Assembly (NCBI GenBank): GCA_900893395.1 | Contig: CAAHFI011984463.1 | Coordinates: 1-42,036 of the forward strand | Direction of reading: 5' to 3' | Source: Euglena gracilis | Taxonomy: Eukaryota > Euglenozoa > Euglenophyceae > Euglenales > Euglenaceae | Length of the DNA stretch: 42,036 nt | Part shown: piece by piece, positions 13,560-25,700 of the stretch | Numbering within the stretch: position 1 is the first letter of the stretch | How the letters are laid out: each line of letters starts with the position of its first letter | Notes under the pieces: model-generated | Seen by the model: only the letters and a program-made list of their open reading frames with translations | What the model was told of the DNA's origin: nothing | Databases searched by the model: none | Position numbers and translations under genes: made by a program

Positions 13560-16500
13560 GTGTTCGGGGCAAACCCTTGTGTTGCTCAACTGTTCGAGGG
13601 CCCCAAAATAACAAAATCCTTGTGTTTCGAGTCGTTTTGAGGGCAATCCTTGTTTCGGTTGTTTGGGGGCAAATCCCTTGTGCTCAACTGTTCGAGGCCC
13701 CAAAATAACAAAATCCCTTGTGTTTCCGAGTCGTTTTGGGGGCAAATCCCTTGTGGCTCAACTGCGAGGCCCAAAATAACAAAATCCCTTGTGTTTCCGG
13801 GTTGTTTTGGGGCAAATCCTTGTGTTGCTCAACTGTTCGAGGGCCCCAAAATAACAAAATCCCTTGTTTCCGGTCGTTTGGGGGCAATCCCGTTTTCCGG
13901 GTTTTTGGGAAATCCCTTGTGTTGCTCAACTGTTTCAGGGCCCCAAAATAACAAAATCCTTGTGTTTCCGGTCGTTTTGGGGCAAATCCTTGTGTTGCTC
14001 AACTGTTCGAGGGCCCCAAAATAACAAAATCGTTGTGTTTCCGGGTTGTTTTGGGGGGCAAATCCTTGTGTTGCTCAACTGTTCGAGGCCCCAAAATAAC
14101 AAAATCCCTTGTGTTTCCGAGTCGTTTTGGGGGGCAAATCCTTGTGTTCCGGGTTTTTTGGGGCAATCCCTTGTTGCTCAACTGTTCGAGGCCCCAAAAT
14201 AACAAAATCCCTTGTTTTCCGAGTCGTTTTGGGGGCAAATCCCTTGTGTTTCCGGGTTGTTTTGGGGGCAAATCCTTGTGTTGCTCAACTGTTCGAAGGC
14301 CCCAAAATAACAAAATCCCTTGTTTCCGAGTCGTTTTGGGGGCAAATCCCTTGTGTTTCCGGTTGTTTTGGGGGGCAAATCCCTTGTTTGCTCAACTGTT
14401 CGAGGGCCCCAAATAACAAAATCCCTTGTGTTTCCGAGTCGTTTTGGGGGCAAATCCCTTGTGTTTCCGGGTTGTTTTGGGGGCAAATCCCTTGTGTTGT
14501 CAACTGTTCGAGGGCCCCAAAATAACAAAATCCTTTCGTCGTTTGGGGGGCAAATCCCTTTGTGTCCGGGTTGTTTTGGGGGCAAATCCTTGTGTTGCTC
14601 ACTGTTCGAGGGCCCCAAAATAACAAAATCCCTTGTGTTTCCGAGTCGTTTTGGGGGCAAATCCCTTGTGTTTCCGGGTTGTTTTGGGGGCAAATCCTTG
14701 TGTTGCTCAACTGTTCGAGGGCCCAAATAACAAATTGTGTTTCGGGTTGTTTTGGGGCAAATCCCTTGTGTTGCTCAACTGTTCGAGGGCCCCAAAATAA
14801 CAAAATTTGTGTTTCCGAGTTGTTTTGGGGGGCAAATCCCTTGTGTTGCTCAACTGTTCGAGGCCCAAAATAACAAAATCCCTTGTGTTCCGTTGTTTGG
14901 GCAAATCCCTTGTGTTGCTCAACTGTTCGAGGGCCCCAAAAATAACAATCCCTTGCGTTTCCGAGTCGTTTGGGGGGCAAATCCCTTGTGTTTCCGGGTT
15001 GTTTTGGGGCAAATCCCTTGTGTTGCTCAACTGTTCGAGGGCCCCAAAATAACAAAATCCCTTGTGTTTCCGAGTCGTTGTTTTTGGGGGGCAAATCCTT
15101 GGTTGCTCAACTGTTCGAGGCCCAAAATAACAAATACGTTGTGTCCGGGTGTTTTGGGCAAATCCCTTGTGTTGCTCAATGTTCGAGGGCCCAAAATAAC
15201 AAAATCCCTTGTGTTTCCGAGTCGTTGGGGGAAATCCCTTGTGTTTCCGGGTTGTTTTGGGGGCAAATCCTTGTGTTGCTCAACTGTTCGAGGGCCCCAA
15301 AATAACAAAATCCTTGTGTTTCCGAGGTTTGGGGGGCAAATCCTTGTGTTTCCGGGTGTTGGGGGCAAATCCCTTGTGTTGCTCAACTGTTCGAGGGCCC
15401 AAAATAACAAAATCCCTTGTGTTTCCGAGTCGTTTTGGGGGGCAAATCCCTTGTGTTTCCGGGTTGTTTTGGGGGGCAAATCCCTTGTGTTGCTCAACTG
15501 TTCGAGGCCCCAAAATAACAAAATCCTTGTTTCGAGTCGTTTTGGGGGCAAATCCTTGTGTTTCCGGGTTGTTTTGGGGGCAAATCCTTGTGTTGCTCAA
15601 CTGTTCGAGGGCCCCAAAATAACAAAATCCCTTGTGTTTCCGAGTCGTTTTGGGGGCAAATCCCTTGTGTTTCGGGTTGTTTGGGGCAAATCCCTTGTGT
15701 TGCTCAACTGTTCGAGGCCCCAAAATAACAAAATCCCTTGTGTTTCCGGCGTTTTGGGGGGCAAATCCCTTGTGTTCCGGTCGTTTGGGGGCAAATCCTT
15801 GTGTTGCTCAACTGTCGAGGGCCCCAAACAAAATCCCTTGTGTTTCCGGGTTGTTTTGGGGGCAAATCCCTGTTGTTGCTCAACTGTTCGAGGGCCCCAA
15901 ATAACAAAATCCCTTGTGTTTCGATCGTTTTGGGGGGCAAATCCCTTGTGTTTCCGGGTTGTTTTGGGGGGCAAATCCCTTGTGTTGCCAACTGTTCGAG
16001 GCCCCAAAATAACAAAATCCCTTGTGCCGATCGTTTTGGGGGCAAATCCCTTGTGTTCCGGTTGTTTTGGGGGCAAATCCCTTGTGTTGCTCAAACTGTT
16101 CGAGGGCCCAAAATAACAAAATCCTTGCGTTTCGAGTCGTTTTGGGGGGCAAATCCCTTGTGTTTCCGGTTGTTTTGGGGGGCAATCCCTTGTGTTGCTC
16201 AAACTGTTCGAGGGCCCCAAAATAACAAAATCCCTTGTGTTTCCGAGTCGTTTGGCAAATCCCTTGTGTTCCGGTTGTTTTGGGGGGCAAATCCTTGTGT
16301 TGCTCACTGTTCGAGGGCCCCAAAATAAAAAATCCCTTGTGTTCCGAGGTTGTTTTGGGGGCAAATCCTTTGTGCTCAACTGTCGAGGGCAAATACAAAA
16401 TCCCTTGTGTTTCCGAGTCGTTTTGGGGCAAATCCCTTGTGTTTCCGGTTTTTGGGGGGCAAATCCCTTGTTTTGCTCAACTGTTCGAGGGCCCAAAATA

Positions 16501-19500
16501 ACAAAATCCCTTGTGTTTCCGAGTCGTTTGGGGGCAAATCCCTTGTGTTTCCGGGTTGTTTTGGGGGGCAAATCCCTTGTGTTGCTCAACTGTTCGAGGC
16601 CCCAAAATAACAAAATCCCTTGTGTTTCCGATCGTTTGGGGGGCAAATCCTTGTGTTTCCGGGTTGTTTTGGGGGCAAATCCCTTGTGTTGCTCAACTGT
16701 TCGAGGGCCCCAAAATAACAAAATCCCTTGTTTTCCGAGTCGTTTTGGGGCAAATCCTTGTGTTTCGGGTTGTTTGGGGGCAAATCCCTTGTGTGCTCAA
16801 CTGTTCGAGGGCCCAAAATAACAAATCCCTTGTGTTTCCGAGTCGTTTTGGGGGCAAATCCCTTGTGTTTCCGGGTTGTTTTGGGGGAATCCCTTGTGTT
16901 GCTCAACTGTTCGAGGGCCCCAAATAAAAATCCTTGTGTTCCGAGTCGTTGGGGAAATCCCTTGTGTTTCCGGGTTGTTTTGGGGGGCAAATCCCTTGTG
17001 TTGCTCAACTGTTCGAGGCCCCAAAAAACAAATCCCTTGTGTTTCCGGTTGTTTTGGGGGGCAAATCCCTTGTGTTGCTCAACTGTTCGAGGGCCCCAAA
17101 ATACAAAATCCTTGCGTTTCCGAGTCGTTTTGGGGGCAAATCCCTTGTGTTCCGGTGTTTTGGGGGCAAATCCCTTGTGTTGCTAACTGTTCGAGGCCCC
17201 AAAATCAACCTTGTGTTTTCCGGGTTGTTTTGGGGGCAAATCCTTTGTTGCTCAACTGTTCGAGGGCCCCAAAATAACAAAATCCCTTGTTTCCGAGTCG
17301 TTTTGGCAAATCCCTTGTGTTTGCTCAACTGTTGCGAGGGGCCCAAAATAACAAAATCCCTGGTTTCCGAGTCGTTTTGGGGCAAATCCCTTGTGTTTCC
17401 GGGTGTTTTGGGGGCAAATCCCTTGTGTTGCTTAACTGCGAGGGCCCCAAAATAACAAAATCCCTTGTTCCGAGTCGTTTTGGGGGGCAAATCCTTGTGT
17501 TTGGGTTGTTTTGGGGGGCAAATCCCTTGTGTTGCTCAACTGTTCGAGGCCCCAAAATAACAAAATCCCTTGGTTTCCGAGTCGTTTTGGGGGCAAATCC
17601 CTTGTGTGTCCTGTTTTGAGGGCAAATAAAAAATCCCTTGTGTTTCCGAGTCTTTGGGGCAAATCCCTTGTGTTTCCGGGTTGTTTTGGGGGGCAAATCC
17701 CTTGTGTTGCTCAACTGTTCGAGGGCCCCAAAATACAAAATCCCTTGTGTTTCCGAGTCGTTTTGGGGGGCAAATCCCTTGTGTTTCCGGGTTGTTTTGG
17801 GGGGCAAATCCCTTGTTGTTTCAACTGTTCGAGGGCCCCAAAATAACAAAATCCCTTGCGTTTCCGAGTCGTTTTGGGGGGCAAATCCCTTGTGTTTCGG
17901 GTTGTTTTGGGGGGCAAATCCCTTGTGTTGCTCAACTGTTCGAGGGCCCCAAAATAACAAAAATCCCTTGTGTTTCCGGTCGTTTTGGGGCAAATCCCTT
18001 GTGTGCTCAACTGTTCGAGGGCCCCAAAATAACAAAATACGTTGTGTTTCCGGGTTGTTTTGGGGGCAAATCCCTTGTGTTCTCAACTGTTCGAGGCCCA
18101 AAATAACAAATCCTTGTGTTTCCGGGTTGTTTTGGGGGGCAAATCCTTGGTTACTCAACTGTTCGAGGGCCCCAAAATAAAAAATCCCTTGTGTTTCCGA
18201 GTCGTTTTGGGGGCAAATCCCTTGTGTTTCCGGTTGTTGGGGCAAATCCCTTGTGTTGCAACTGTTCGAGGGCCCAAAATAACAAATCCCTTGTGTTTCC
18301 GGGTTGTTTTGGGGCAAATCCCTTGTGTTGCTCAACTGTTCGAGGGCCCAAATAACAAAATACGTTGTGTTTCCGGGTTGTTTTTGGGGGCAAAATCCCT
18401 TGTGTGCTCACTGTTCGAGGGCCCAAAATAACAAAATCCCTTGTTTCCGGTCGTTTGGGGGCAAATCCTTGTGTTTCCGGGTTGTTTGGGGTAAATCCCT
18501 TGTGTTGCTCAACTGTTCGAGGGCCCCAAAATAAAAATCCCTTGCGTTTCCGAGTCGTTTGGGGGCAAATCCCTTGTGTTTCCGGGTTTTTGGGGGCAAA
18601 TCCCTTGTGTTGCTCAACTGTTCGAGGGCCCCAAAATAACAAAATCCCTTGTGTTTCCGAGTCGTTTGGGGGGCAAATCCCTTGTGTTTCCGGGTTGTTT
18701 TGGGGGCAAAATCCCTTGTGTTGCTCAACTGTTCGAGGGCCCCATAACAAAATCCTTGTGTTTCCGGGATGTTTTGGGGGGCAAATCCCTTGTGTTGCCA
18801 ACTGTTCGAGGGCCCAAAATAACAAAATACCTTGTGTTTCCGAGTGTTTGGGGGGCAAATCCCTTGTGTTTCCGGGTTGTTTTGGGGTGCAAATCCCTTG
18901 TGTTGCTCAACTGTTCGAGGGCCCCAAAATAACAAAATCCCTTGCGTTTCCGAGTCGTTTTGGGGGGCAAATCCCTTGTGTTTCCGGGTTTTTTGGGGGG
19001 CAAATCCCTTGTGTTGCTCAACTGTTCGAGGGCCCCAAAATAACAAAATCGTTGTGTTTCCGGGTTGTTTGGGGTGCAAATATCCCTTGTGTTGCTCAAC
19101 TGTTCGAGGGCCCCAAAATAAAAAATCGTTGTGTTTCCGGGTTGTTTGGGGGGCAAATCCCTTGTGTGCTCAACTGTTCGAGGGCCCCAAAATAACAAAA
19201 TCCCTTGTGTTTCCGAGTCGTTTTGGGGGGCAAATCCCTTGTGTTTCCGGGTTGTTTTGGGGGGCAAATCCCTTGTGTTGCTCAACTGTTCGAGGCCCCA
19301 AAATAACAAATCCTTTGTTTCCGAGTCGTTTTGGGGGGCAAATCCCTTGTGTTTCCGGGTTGTTTTGGGGGCAAATCCCTTGTGTTGCTCAACTGTTCGA
19401 GGGCCCCAAAATAACAAAATCCCTTGTTTTCCGAGTCGTTTTGGGGGGCAAATCCCTTGTGTTTCCGGTTGTTTTGGGGGCAAATCCCTTGTGTTGCTCA

Positions 19501-19760
19501 AACTGTTCGAGGGCCCCAAAATAACAAAATCCCTTGTGTTTCCGAGTCGTTTTGGGGGCAAATCCCTTGTGTTTCCGGGTTGTTTTGGGGGGCAAATCCC
19601 TTGTGTTGCTCAACTGTTCGAGGGCCCCAAAATAACAAAATACCTTGTGTTTCCGGTTTTTGGGGTGCAAATCCTTGTGTTGCTCAACTGTTCGAGGCCC
19701 AAAATACAAAATCCCTTGTGTTTCCGGGTTGTTTGGGGGCAAATCCCTTGTTGCTCAACT
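13560..19760 (+). repeat. Deletion-rich block of the satellite
   Basis: The same ABC order continues, but nearly every unit has several small losses: shortened leaders (AAATCCTTG), missing G or T in runs, and missing bases inside boxes, for example at 13620-13700 and 13870-13920. Insertions are much rarer than deletions. Order and orientation are intact. Either this is an older, diverged sub-array, or it is consensus error from low-coverage long reads; the strong deletion bias favours the second. Similar but smaller noisy patches lie at 1-1400 and about 28560-29600. Confidence 0.75.
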
Positions 19761-22700
19761 GTTCGAGGGCCCCAAAATAACAAAATCCCTTGTGTTTCCG
19801 AGTCGTTTTGGGGGGCAAATCCCTTGTGTTTCCGGGTTGTTTTGGGGGCAATCCCTTGTGTTGCTCAACTGTTCGAGGGCCCCAAAATAACAAAATCCCT
19901 TGTGTTTCCGAGTCGTTTTGGGGGGCAAATCCCTTGTGTTTTCCGGGTGTTTTGGGGGGCAAATCCCTGTGTTGCTCAACTGTTCGAGGGCCCCAAAATA
20001 ACAAAATCCCTTGTGTTTCCGAGTCGTTTTGGGGGCAAATCCCTTGTGTTTCCGGGTTGTTTTGGGGGGCAAATCCCTTGTGTTGCTCAACTGTTCGAGG
20101 GCCCCAAAATAACAAAATCCCTTGTGTTTCCGAGTCGTTTTGGGGGGCAAATCCCTTGTGTTTCCGGGTTGTTTTGGGGGGCAAATCCCTTGTGTTGCTC
20201 AACTGTTCGAGGGCCCCAAAATAACAAAATCCTTGTGTTTCCGAGTCGTTTTGGGGGGCAAATCCCTTGTGTTTCCGGGTTGTTTTGGGGGCAAATCCCT
20301 TGTGTTGCTCAACTGTTCGAGGGCCCCAAAATAACAAAATCCCTTGTGTTTCCGAGTCGTTTTGGGGGCAAATCCCTTGTGTTTCCGGGTTGTTTTGGGG
20401 GGCAAATCCCTTGTGTTGCTCAACTGTTCGAGGGCCCCAAAATAACAAAATCCCTTGTGTTTCCGAGTCGTTTTTGGGGGCAAATCCCTTGTGTTTCCGG
20501 GTTGTTTGGGGGGCAAATCCCTTGTGTTGCTCAACTGTTCGAGGGCCCCAAAATAACAAAATCCCTTGTGTTTCCGGTTTGTTTTGGGGGCAAATCCCTT
20601 GTGTTTCAACTGTTCGAGGGCCCAAAATCAAAATCCTTGTGTTTCCGGGTTGTTTTGGGGGCAAATCCCTTGTGTTGCTCAACTGTTCGAGGGCCCCAAA
20701 ATAACAAAATCCCTTGTGTTTCCGAGTCGTTTGGGGGGCAAATCCCTTGTGTTTCCGGGTTGTTTTGGGGGGCAAATCCCTTGTGTTGCTCAACTGTTCG
20801 AGGGCCCCAAAAATAACAAAATCCCTTGTGTTTCCGAGTCGTTTTGGGGGCAAATCCCTTGTGTTTCCGGGTTGTTTTGGGGCAAATCCCTTGTGTTGCT
20901 CAACTGTTCGAGGGCCCCAAAATAACAAAATCCCTTGTGTTTCCGAGTCGTTTTGGGGGGCAAATCCCTTGTGTTCCGGGTTGTTTTGGGGGCAAATCCC
21001 TTGTGTTGCTCAACTGTTCGAGGGCCCCAAAATAACAAAATCCCTTGTGTTTCCGAGTCGTTTTGGGGGCAAATCCCTTGTGTTTCCGGGTTGTTTTGGG
21101 GGGCAAATCCCTTGTGTTGCTCAACTGTTCGAGGGCCCCAAAATAACAAAATCCCTTGTGTTTCCGAGTCGTTTTGGGGGCAAATCCCTTGTGTTTCCGG
21201 GTTGTTTTGGGGGCAAATCCTTGTGTTGCTCAACTGTTCGAGGGCCCCAAATAACAAATCCCTTGTGTTTCCGGGTTGTTTTGGGGGGCAAATCCCTTGT
21301 GTTGCTCAACTGTTCGAGGCCCAAAATAACAAAATCCCTTGTGTTTCCGAGTCGTTTTGGGGGCAAATCCCTTGTGTTTCCGGGTTGTTTTGGGGGGCAA
21401 ATCCCTTGTGTTGCTCAACTGTTCGAGGGCCCCAAAATAACAAAATCCCTTGTGTTTCCGAGTCGTTTTGGGGCAAATCCCTTGTGTTTCCGGGTTGTTT
21501 TGGGGGCAAATCCCTTGTGTTGCTCAACTGTTCGAGGGCCCCAAAATAACAAAATCCCTTGTGTTTCCGAGTCGTTTTGGGGGGCAAATCCCTTGTGTTT
21601 CCGGGTTGTTTTGGGGGCAAATCCCTTGTGTTGCTCAACTGTTCGAGGGCCCCAAAATAACAAAATCCCTTGTGTTTCCGAGTCGTTTTGGGGGGCAAAT
21701 CCTTGTGTTTCCGGTTGTTTTGGGGGCAAATCCCTTGTGTTGCTCAACTGTTCGAGGCCCCAAAATAACAAAATCCCTTGTGTTTCCGAGTCGTTTTGGG
21801 GGCAAATCCCTTGTGTTTCCGGGTTGTTGGGGGGCAAATCCCTTGTGTTGCTCAACTGTTCGAGGCCCCAAAATAACAAAATCCCTTGTGTTTCCGAGTC
21901 GTTTTGGGGGGCAAATCCCTTGTGTTTCCGGGTTGTTTTGGGGGCAAATCCCTTGTGTTGCTCAACTGTTCGAGGCCCCAAAATAACAAAATCCCTTGTG
22001 TTTCCGAGTCGTTTTGGGGGCAAATCCCTGTGTTTCCGGGTTGTTTTGGGGGCAAATCCCTTGTGTTGCTCAACTGTTCGAGGGCCCCAAAATAACAAAA
22101 TCCCTTGTGTTTCCGAGTCGTTTTGGGGGGCAAATCCTTGTGTTTCCGGGTTGTTTTGGGGCAAATCCCTTGTGTTGCTCAACTGTTCGAGGGCCCCAAA
22201 ATAACAAAATCCCTTGTGTTTCCGAGTCGTTTTGGGGGCAAATCCCTTGTGTTTCCGGGTTGTTTTGGGGGGCAAATCCCTTGTGTTGCTCAACTGTCGA
22301 GGGCCCCAAAATAACAAAATCCCTTGTGTTTCCGGGTTGTTTGGGTGGCAAATCCCTTGTGTTGCTCAACTGTTCGAGGGCCCCAAAATAACAAAATCCC
22401 TTGTGTTTCCGAGTCGTTTTGGGGGCAAATCCCTTGTGTTTCCGGGTTGTTTTGGGGGGCAAATCCCTTGTGTTGCTCAACTGTTCGAGGGCCCCAAAAT
22501 AACAAAATCCCTTGTGTTTCCGGGTTGTTTTGGGGGCAAATCCCTTGTGTTGCTCAACTGTTCGAGGGCCCCAAAATAACAAAATCCCTTGTGTTTCCGG
22601 TTGTTTTGGGGGCAAATCCCTTGTGTTGCTCAACTGTTCGAGGGCCCCAAAATAACAAAATCTTGTGTTTCCGGGTTGTTTTGGGGGCAAATCCCTTGTG

Positions 22701-25700
22701 TTGCTCAACTGTTCGAGGGCCCCAAAATAACAAAATCCCTTGTGTTTCCGAGTCGTTTTGGGGGGCAAATCCCTTGTGTTTCCGGTTGTTTTGGGGGCAA
22801 ATCCCTTGTGTTGCTCAACTGTTCGAGGCCCCAAAATAACAAAATCCCTTGTGTTTCCGAGTCGTTTTGGGGGGCAAATCCCTTGTGTTTCGGTTGTTTG
22901 GGGGCAAATCCCCTTGTGTTGCTCAACTGTTCGAGGGCCCCAAAATCAATCCCTTGTGTTTCCGGGTTGTTTTGGGGGCAAATCCCTTGTGTTGCTCAAC
23001 TGTTCGAGGGCCCCAAAATAACAAAATCCCTTGTGTTTCCGAGTCGTTTTGGGGGGCAAATCCCTTGTGTTTCCGGGTTGTTTTGGGGGGCAAATCCTTG
23101 TGTTGCTCAACTGTTCGAGGGCCCCAAAATAACAAAATCCCTTGTGTTTCCGAGTCGTTTTGGGGGCAAATCCCTTGTGTTTCCGGGTGTTTTGGGGGGC
23201 AAATCCCTTGTGTTGCCAACTGTTCGAGGGCCCCAAAATAACAAAATCCCTTGTTTTCCGAGTCGTTTTGGGGGCAAATCCCTTGTGTTTCCGGGTTGTT
23301 TTGGGGGCAAATCCCTTGTGTTGCTCAACTGTTCGAGGGCCCCAAAATAACAAAATCCCTTGTGTTTCCGAGTCGTTTTGGGGGGCAAATCCCTTGTGTT
23401 TCCGGGTTGTTTTGGGGGCAAATCCCTTGTGTTGCTCAACTGTTCGAGGGCCCCAAAATAACAAAATCCCTTGTGTTTCCGAGTCGTTTTGGGGGCAAAT
23501 CCCTTGTGTTTCCGGTTGTTTTGGGGGCAAATCCCTTGTGTTGCTCAACTGTTCGAGGGCCCAAAATAACAAAATCCCTTGTGTTTCCGAGTCGTTTTGG
23601 GGGCAAATCCCTTGTGTTTCCGGTCGTTTTTGGGGGCAAATCCCTTGTGTTTCCGGGTTGTTTTGGGGGGCAAATCCCTTGTGTTGCTCAACTGTTCGAG
23701 GGCCCCAAAATAACAAAATCCCTTGTGTTTCCGAGTCGTTTTGGGGGAAATCCCTTGTGTTTCCGGGTTGTTTTGGGGGGCAAATCCCTTGTGTTGCTCA
23801 ACTGTTCGAGGCCCCAAAATAACAAAATCCCTTGTGTTTCCGAGTCGTTTTGGGGGCAAATCCCTTGTGTTTCCGGGTTGTTTTGGGGGCAAATCCCTTG
23901 TGTTGCTCAACTGTTCGAGGGCCCCAAAATAACAAAATCCCTTGTGTTTCCGAGTCGTTTTGGGGGCAAATCCCTTGTGTTTCCGGGTTGTTTTGGGGGC
24001 AAATCCCTTGTGTTGCTCAACTGTTCGAGGGCCCCAAAATAACAAAATCCCTTGTGTTTCCGGGTTGTTTTGGGGGCAAATCCCTTGTGTTGCTCAACTG
24101 TTCGAGGGCCCCAAAATAACAAAATCCCTTGCGTTTCCGAGTCGTTTTGGGGGGCAAATCCCTTGTGTTTCCGGGTTGTTTTGGGGGGCAAATCCCTTGT
24201 GTTGCTCACTGTTCGAGGGCCCCAAAATAACAAAATCCCTTGTGTTTCCGAGTCGTTTTGGGGGCAAATCCTTGTGTTTCCGGGTTGTTTTGGGGGCAAA
24301 TCCCTTGTGTTGCTCAACTGTTCGAGGGCCCCAAATAACAAAATCCCTTGTGTTTCCGAGTCGTTTTGGGGGCAAATCCCTTGTGTTTCCGGGTTGTTTT
24401 GGGGGCAAATCCCTTGTGTTGCTCAACTGTTCGAGGGCCCCAAAATAACAAAATCCTTGTGTTTCCGAGTCGTTTTGGGGGCAAATCCCTTGTGTTTCCG
24501 GGTTGTTTTGGGGGCAAATCCCTTGTGTTGCTCAACTGTTCGAGGGCCCCAAAATAACAAAATCCCTTGTGTTTCCGAGTCGTTTTGGGGGCAAATCCCT
24601 TGTGTTTCCGGGTTGTTTTGGGGGCAAATCCCTTGTGTTGCTCAACTGTTCGAGGGCCCAAAATAACAAAATCCTTGTGTTTCCGAGTCGTTTTGGGGGC
24701 AAATCCCTTGTGTTTCCGGGTTGTTTTGGGGGGCAAATCCCTTGTGTTGCTCAACTGTTCGAGGGCCCCAAAATAACAAAATCCCTTGTGTTTCCGAGTC
24801 GTTTTGGGGGGCAAATCCCTTGTGTTTCCGGGTTGTTTTGGGGGCAAATCCCTTGTGTTGCTCAACTGTTCGAGGGCCCCAAAATAACAAAATCCCTTGT
24901 GTTTCCGAGTCGTTTTGGGGGCAAATCCCTTGTGTTTCCGGTTGTTTTGGGGGGCAAATCCCTTGTGTTGCTCAACTGTTCGAGGGCCCCAAAATAACAA
25001 AATCCCTTGTGTTTCCGAGTCGTTTTGGGGGCAAATCCCTTGTGTTTCCGGGTTGTTTTGGGGGCAAATCCCTTGTGTTGCTCAACTGTTCGAGGGCCCC
25101 AAAATAACAAAATCCTTGTGTTTCCGAGTCGTTTTGGGGGGCAAATCCCTTGTGTTTCCGGGTTGTTTTGGGGGCAAATCCCTTGTGTTGCTCAACTGTT
25201 CGAGGGCCCCAAAATAACAAAATCCCTTGTGTTTCCGAGTCGTTTTGGGGGCAAATCCCTTGTGTTTCCGGGTTGTTTTGGGGGCAAATCCCTTGTGTTG
25301 CTCAACTGTTCGAGGGCCCCAAAATAACAAAAATCCCTTGTGTTTCCGGGTTGTTTTGGGGGCAAATCCCTTGTGTTGCTCAACTGTTCGAGGGCCCCAA
25401 AATAACAAAATCCCTTGTGTTTCCGAGTCGTTTTGGGGGCAAATCCCTTGTGTTTCCGGGTTGTTTTGGGGGGCAAATCCCTTGTGTTGCTCAACTGTTC
25501 GAGGGCCCAAAATAACAAAATCCCTTGTGTTGTGTTTCCGGGTTGTTTTGGGGGCAAATCCCTTGTGTTGCTCAACTGTTCGAGGGCCCCAAAATAACAA
25601 AATCCCTTGTGTTTCCGAGTCGTTTTGGGGGCAAATCCCTTGTGTTTCCGGGTTGTTTTGGGGGCAAATCCCTTGTGTTGCTCAACTGTTCGAGGGCCCC

